DNA of 16,260 bases, from assembly GCA_040758525.1 (NCBI GenBank), contig JBFLVQ010000137.1, positions 1-16,260 of the forward strand. Reading direction: 5' to 3'. A program made the position numbers and the translations under genes. Positions 13,140 through 16,260 of this stretch are shown here, piece after piece. The notes beneath the pieces were generated by a model. It was not told the DNA's origin, ran no database searches, and worked only from the letters and a program-made list of their open reading frames with translations. This DNA comes from JBFLVQ01 sp040758525. GTDB lineage: Bacteria; Acidobacteriota; Blastocatellia; Chloracidobacteriales; JADJPF01. Numbering within the stretch: the first letter of the stretch is position 1; every line of letters begins with the position of its first letter.

Positions 13140-16100
13140 CTAAAACTGGAAGCGGAAGCCAAGCTGAAATTGGCGTGGCGAAAAAGCATTACGGAACTGT
13201 CTTGGCTCAGCGATAAAGCGACTGCCATCTTGCCTAGGTAGATTGAATCGCCCCTGTGCATCAGGTGGAAATACTCGGGCTACCTCACTAATGTTGACTC
13301 GGTTGAATATATTGAAAGCCTCAGCAATGGCTTGAATCTGATATCGCTCCTTAAATGTAACGATGCGAACCAGACGCAGATCAAAGCTGGCAAATCCAGG
13401 CGTTATACCAACGTTGCGCCCTAGTCCATTGGGTCGATCACCAGGAGGATTATCACCATTGGCATTGAGATCAACTCCTGCAATCAAGTTGTAGGGACGC
13501 CCAGTAGTGAGATTGAGAATTCCAGAAATCTGGAAACCAGTCAGTAATGGATTCTTTGTGTAGTTGAGATTCCAAACACCAGAAGCAACGAAACGATTCC
13601 GCACATCTTGTACAGAGAGACTACGTTCATCCCTGGGTCGCAATGGATTAACTGTCTCTTGTAGAGCAAAACGGAAGTCAAGAATATTATCAATAGCCTT
13701 AGAAAGTGTATAGCTCGTCAATAACGTAAAGTTGTTTGAGAACCGCTTATTCAGTGAAAGTGTGAGAGCATTATAGTAACTATCAAAAGCCGATTCTTGC
13801 TCAAAAACATTTCCACGAGTTGGATCCACTCTTCCAGTTAATAAACTCTGCAGCGCACTACCTGGCACAGGTCTGACAACCGGATTAATATTGCGCACTC
13901 CAAAAAGCTTAACGCCGCGCACATAGTTATAGTCCACAGCAATCTCGGTATTTCGATCAAGCCGGTAATTGAAGCCGGTGTTGACTTGTTGTGTGTAGTT
14001 GTTACGAATATCCGGCTGAATGGTAAGCGTCAAGCTTAACTGAGGACGGAAATTTATTCCTGGAGGCAGTGTAGCTGAAGGTGGGAAAGTATGACCTGGT
14101 AGTGCAAATGTCAATACAGAAAATGGGAAAGGTACAACCAAGGTGGTCAGTTTCCTATTAAGAGCATCAGAACCCAGAGTTGCTCCAACTATGGGAGTGC
14201 CAAAGAAGACTCCATAGGAGGCATGAAAGTTCAACTTCGGTAAGAACCTAGGTTGATATGCGATTGCTATACGTGGACTCACATTACCATTATCATCCGG
14301 TCTTAGACTCTCTCGATTAATATCATAACGCAGCCCTGCTTTTAACAGCAGATTCTGGCGTATTTTAATATTATCTTGGAAGAATGCTGAGAAGAGTCTT
14401 GCTTCAACGCCACCACCGGGATTTCCAAAGCTTTGAATGAAGGTCTGGGGAATGGATAGATTCGCTAATGGAACATTGGCTGGAAAGCCTGGAGCGGCAA
14501 CTGGTAATAGTTGGGCCAACATAGTGAGAAACTCACGCTGTGCTGGAGTTCGTTGTGTAGGATCAAATGCTTGTAATCCTGTTAACGTAGGCGCGCCTGG
14601 TCTGTTAAGCAGTACAGCAAAATTCAATGGAGTAAAGACTGCCTGCCCACCAGTAAGAAACTGTAGTGTGGTCTTATCATCAACAACATCAAAGAGAAGG
14701 AAATCGACGCCAAACTTTAGCTCATGCCTGCCACGATTAAGCGAGACATTGTTAACTATCTGATAGATATTCTCTGAACGTGGCTGTGGCAATATTATAT
14801 TGCGACCAAATAGAACATTTCCCTCCGGCGCCGCCAGATTAACTTGAGGTCCAGTTCCAATTGCCAGTATGTCTTGATCCCGTCTACCATAAAGAAACCG
14901 CGTCTCATTGACTAGGTTGAGCCCAGGATTAACATAAGTATTATTAACGGCAATGGTATTATCGTCCAACCTTTGCAAACCACCATTTGTGTCCGCAATA
15001 AGTCCACCAAATGGTTCAAACGAACCATTATAAGCAAAACCACCATTATAACGTACCGAAAGCGTATCGTTGGATGACAAGCGAAAATCGGCTTTCGCTA
15101 AAAAGGTGCTGATGCCAACAGAAAACGGTAATGGTCCATTCGCCAAAGCAAATCCTTGTAGTTGAGCAGAACGAACTGTTTGATCTGAGATCGTTATTAT
15201 GTTGTTCTGTCTTACTGATAAACGCTCAAAAGAGGTAAAGAAGAAGGCTTTATCCTTCTTAATCGGTCCACTCAGAGTAGCGCCAAATTGGTATTGGGCA
15301 AAGTCTGGCCTGACCCTGGAAAATACCTCACGTGCGCTGAGTTTCTCATTGCGGTTTAAGAAAAAGAGATTGCCATGTATATCATTACCACCGCCTCTTG
15401 TAACAATATTAACAACCCCACCTAAAGCACGACCAAATTCAGCCGAATAGCTATCAGAAAGAACCTGAAATTCCTGAATAGCTTCCTGACTGAAAGTTGA
15501 TCGAACCGAGCCAGAACCAAAATCATTATTCTCTACTCCGTCAATGGTAATATTGTTTTGACGTGCCGATTGACCATTGAAGGAAAGTCCAGAAGTAGCG
15601 CCAGCCCCTTGTGCAGGCACACGGTCGGCTGTTACACGTGCTGTGGTAAGAGAAAAATCGAGAAAGTTTCGCCGGTTAATTGGTAAGTTATCTATGCGAA
15701 CTTTATCGATATTGGTGCTGCTTACGGTTTTATCAATCACGATATCATTGCTACCTATCACTTCTACTATTTCAGACTCAACTCCACTCACTTTCAGAAG
15801 AGCCTGAATTACCAGGTTTGTACCAAGTTGTAGTTCAATACGTGAAGACGCGGTCTTAAAATTCTCCGCCGTAATGGTTACTTCATACATTCCTGGGGAT
15901 AGTTGGGTTAGCAGAAATATTCCGTCTGCGTTTGAGATTGCTTCTCTTTCAATATTAGTAGCAACATTTTTAACTGTAATTGATGCACCTTTGATTACAG
16001 ATCCTTGTTCATCAGCAACATTGCCAGAGATACTTGCACTGGTTGCACCTGTCTGCGCATTGGCAACCAAAGGCATAGTTAGCACAAAACCTATCGACAT

Positions 16101-16160
16101 TAATACAAGACCTAACCAAAAGGCTAGTATTCGTTGGCTAGATCCTAAATACGTATCCAT
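13140..16160 (-). CDS. Oar-like TonB-dependent outer-membrane receptor with carboxypeptidase-regulatory-like domain
   Basis: The 1006-residue protein has a Sec signal peptide (core ILAFWLGLVLMSIGFVLTMP, cleavage after VANA near residue 35). A carboxypeptidase regulatory-like beta-sandwich follows at about 41-123 (ISGNVADEQGSVIKGASITV, NADGIFLLTQLSPGMYEVTI). The TonB plug is at about 140-256 (FNGQSARQNNITIDGVENND, FSQEAIQEFQVLSDSYSAEF, GRALGGVVNIVTRGG), then a long beta-barrel to the C-terminal FQLGFRFQF, whose final Phe is typical of BAM substrates. This Oar-like architecture is expanded in Acidobacteriota and also found in Bacteroidota and Myxococcota. Substrate is unknown; no clear TonB box is visible. 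ATG 16160 is preferred to 16211 because GGAGG lies 7 bases before it and it starts a normal signal peptide. Confidence 0.93.
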   Translation of the reverse strand: MDTYLGSSQRILAFWLGLVLMSIGFVLTMPLVANAQTGATSASISGNVADEQGSVIKGASITVKNVATNIEREAISNADGIFLLTQLSPGMYEVTITAENFKTASSRIELQLGTNLVIQALLKVSGVESEIVEVIGSNDIVIDKTVSSTNIDKVRIDNLPINRRNFLDFSLTTARVTADRVPAQGAGATSGLSFNGQSARQNNITIDGVENNDFGSGSVRSTFSQEAIQEFQVLSDSYSAEFGRALGGVVNIVTRGGGNDIHGNLFFLNRNEKLSAREVFSRVRPDFAQYQFGATLSGPIKKDKAFFFTSFERLSVRQNNIITISDQTVRSAQLQGFALANGPLPFSVGISTFLAKADFRLSSNDTLSVRYNGGFAYNGSFEPFGGLIADTNGGLQRLDDNTIAVNNTYVNPGLNLVNETRFLYGRRDQDILAIGTGPQVNLAAPEGNVLFGRNIILPQPRSENIYQIVNNVSLNRGRHELKFGVDFLLFDVVDDKTTLQFLTGGQAVFTPLNFAVLLNRPGAPTLTGLQAFDPTQRTPAQREFLTMLAQLLPVAAPGFPANVPLANLSIPQTFIQSFGNPGGGVEARLFSAFFQDNIKIRQNLLLKAGLRYDINRESLRPDDNGNVSPRIAIAYQPRFLPKLNFHASYGVFFGTPIVGATLGSDALNRKLTTLVVPFPFSVLTFALPGHTFPPSATLPPGINFRPQLSLTLTIQPDIRNNYTQQVNTGFNYRLDRNTEIAVDYNYVRGVKLFGVRNINPVVRPVPGSALQSLLTGRVDPTRGNVFEQESAFDSYYNALTLSLNKRFSNNFTLLTSYTLSKAIDNILDFRFALQETVNPLRPRDERSLSVQDVRNRFVASGVWNLNYTKNPLLTGFQISGILNLTTGRPYNLIAGVDLNANGDNPPGDRPNGLGRNVGITPGFASFDLRLVRIVTFKERYQIQAIAEAFNIFNRVNISEVARVFPPDAQGRFNLPRQDGSRFIAEPRQFRNAFSPRQFQLGFRFQF

Positions 16161-16167
16161 TACTATA

Positions 16168-16172
16168 CCTCC
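16168..16172 (-). promoter_or_regulatory. Shine-Dalgarno of the TonB-dependent receptor
   Basis: CCTCC on the plus strand is GGAGG on the minus strand, 7 bases before ATG 16160. The two upstream in-frame ATGs (16199 and 16211) have no comparable site, so this decides the start. Confidence 0.8.
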
Positions 16173-16260
16173 ATATTTACCATTACAGTATGTTTTCATT
16201 ACCCACCACATTTGACGAATCTGTTATTATTTTGCTGTCCTAGCTAAGTAAGAATATTTT
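16173..16260 (-). other. Upstream leader region of the receptor gene, no confident promoter
   Basis: These 88 bases to the window edge hold no convincing gene on either strand. The region is AT-rich and must contain at least part of the receptor leader, but I see no -35/-10 pair good enough to call and no strong inverted repeat. Confidence 0.4.

Noticed and set aside
13851..13900. Possible frameshift in the receptor because of its great length
   Set aside because: The frame is continuous from signal peptide to terminal Phe and about 1000 residues is normal for Oar-like receptors.

Overview
The window looks like chromosomal DNA from a flagellated, two-membrane (Gram-negative type) bacterium of medium-low GC. 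The evidence for two membranes is an L-ring gene, a P-ring gene and a TonB-dependent outer-membrane receptor. A very large Oar-like receptor with an N-terminal carboxypeptidase-regulatory-like domain, next to a complete proteobacterial-style rod and ring operon, best fits Acidobacteriota. That assignment is inferred from family distribution; no rRNA or other taxonomic marker is present.

Positions 2-9442 (+ strand) form one tightly packed flagellar basal-body operon. The order is the 3' end of fliM, fliN, a small membrane/coiled-coil/HTH-like protein, flgF, flgG, flgA, a secreted IPT/TIG-domain protein of unknown function, flgH, flgI and a large flgJ fusion. Genes overlap or lie 8-55 bases apart: flgG/flgA share TAATG, flgI/flgJ share ATGA, and the flgF Shine-Dalgarno contains the previous stop codon. 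FliM and FliN build the C-ring switch, FlgF and FlgG the rod, FlgA helps assemble the P-ring (FlgI), FlgH is the L-ring, and FlgJ caps the rod and opens the cell wall. The least expected parts are the IPT/TIG protein between flgA and flgH, a FlgH with no lipobox cysteine, a strong hairpin inside the flgI leader, and a FlgJ that joins rod-cap, lytic transglycosylase and M23 endopeptidase modules in one chain.

Positions 9439-13037 (- strand) hold a two-gene unit facing the flagellar operon: a fatty-acyl-AMP ligase (FAAL) followed, after 2 bases, by a long acyl-CoA dehydrogenase-type flavoprotein. Such pairs normally load and desaturate an acyl chain on an acyl carrier protein, but no ACP, PKS or NRPS gene is in the window. 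The dehydrogenase and flgJ overlap tail to tail by 3-4 bases.

Positions 13140-16160 (- strand) encode the Oar-like TonB-dependent receptor. It is followed by a strong intrinsic terminator at 13078-13111, so it is probably a separate transcription unit from the FAAL pair. The last 100 bases are its upstream region. There are no tRNA or rRNA genes, insertion sequences, CRISPR arrays or gene-free stretches above 100 bases.
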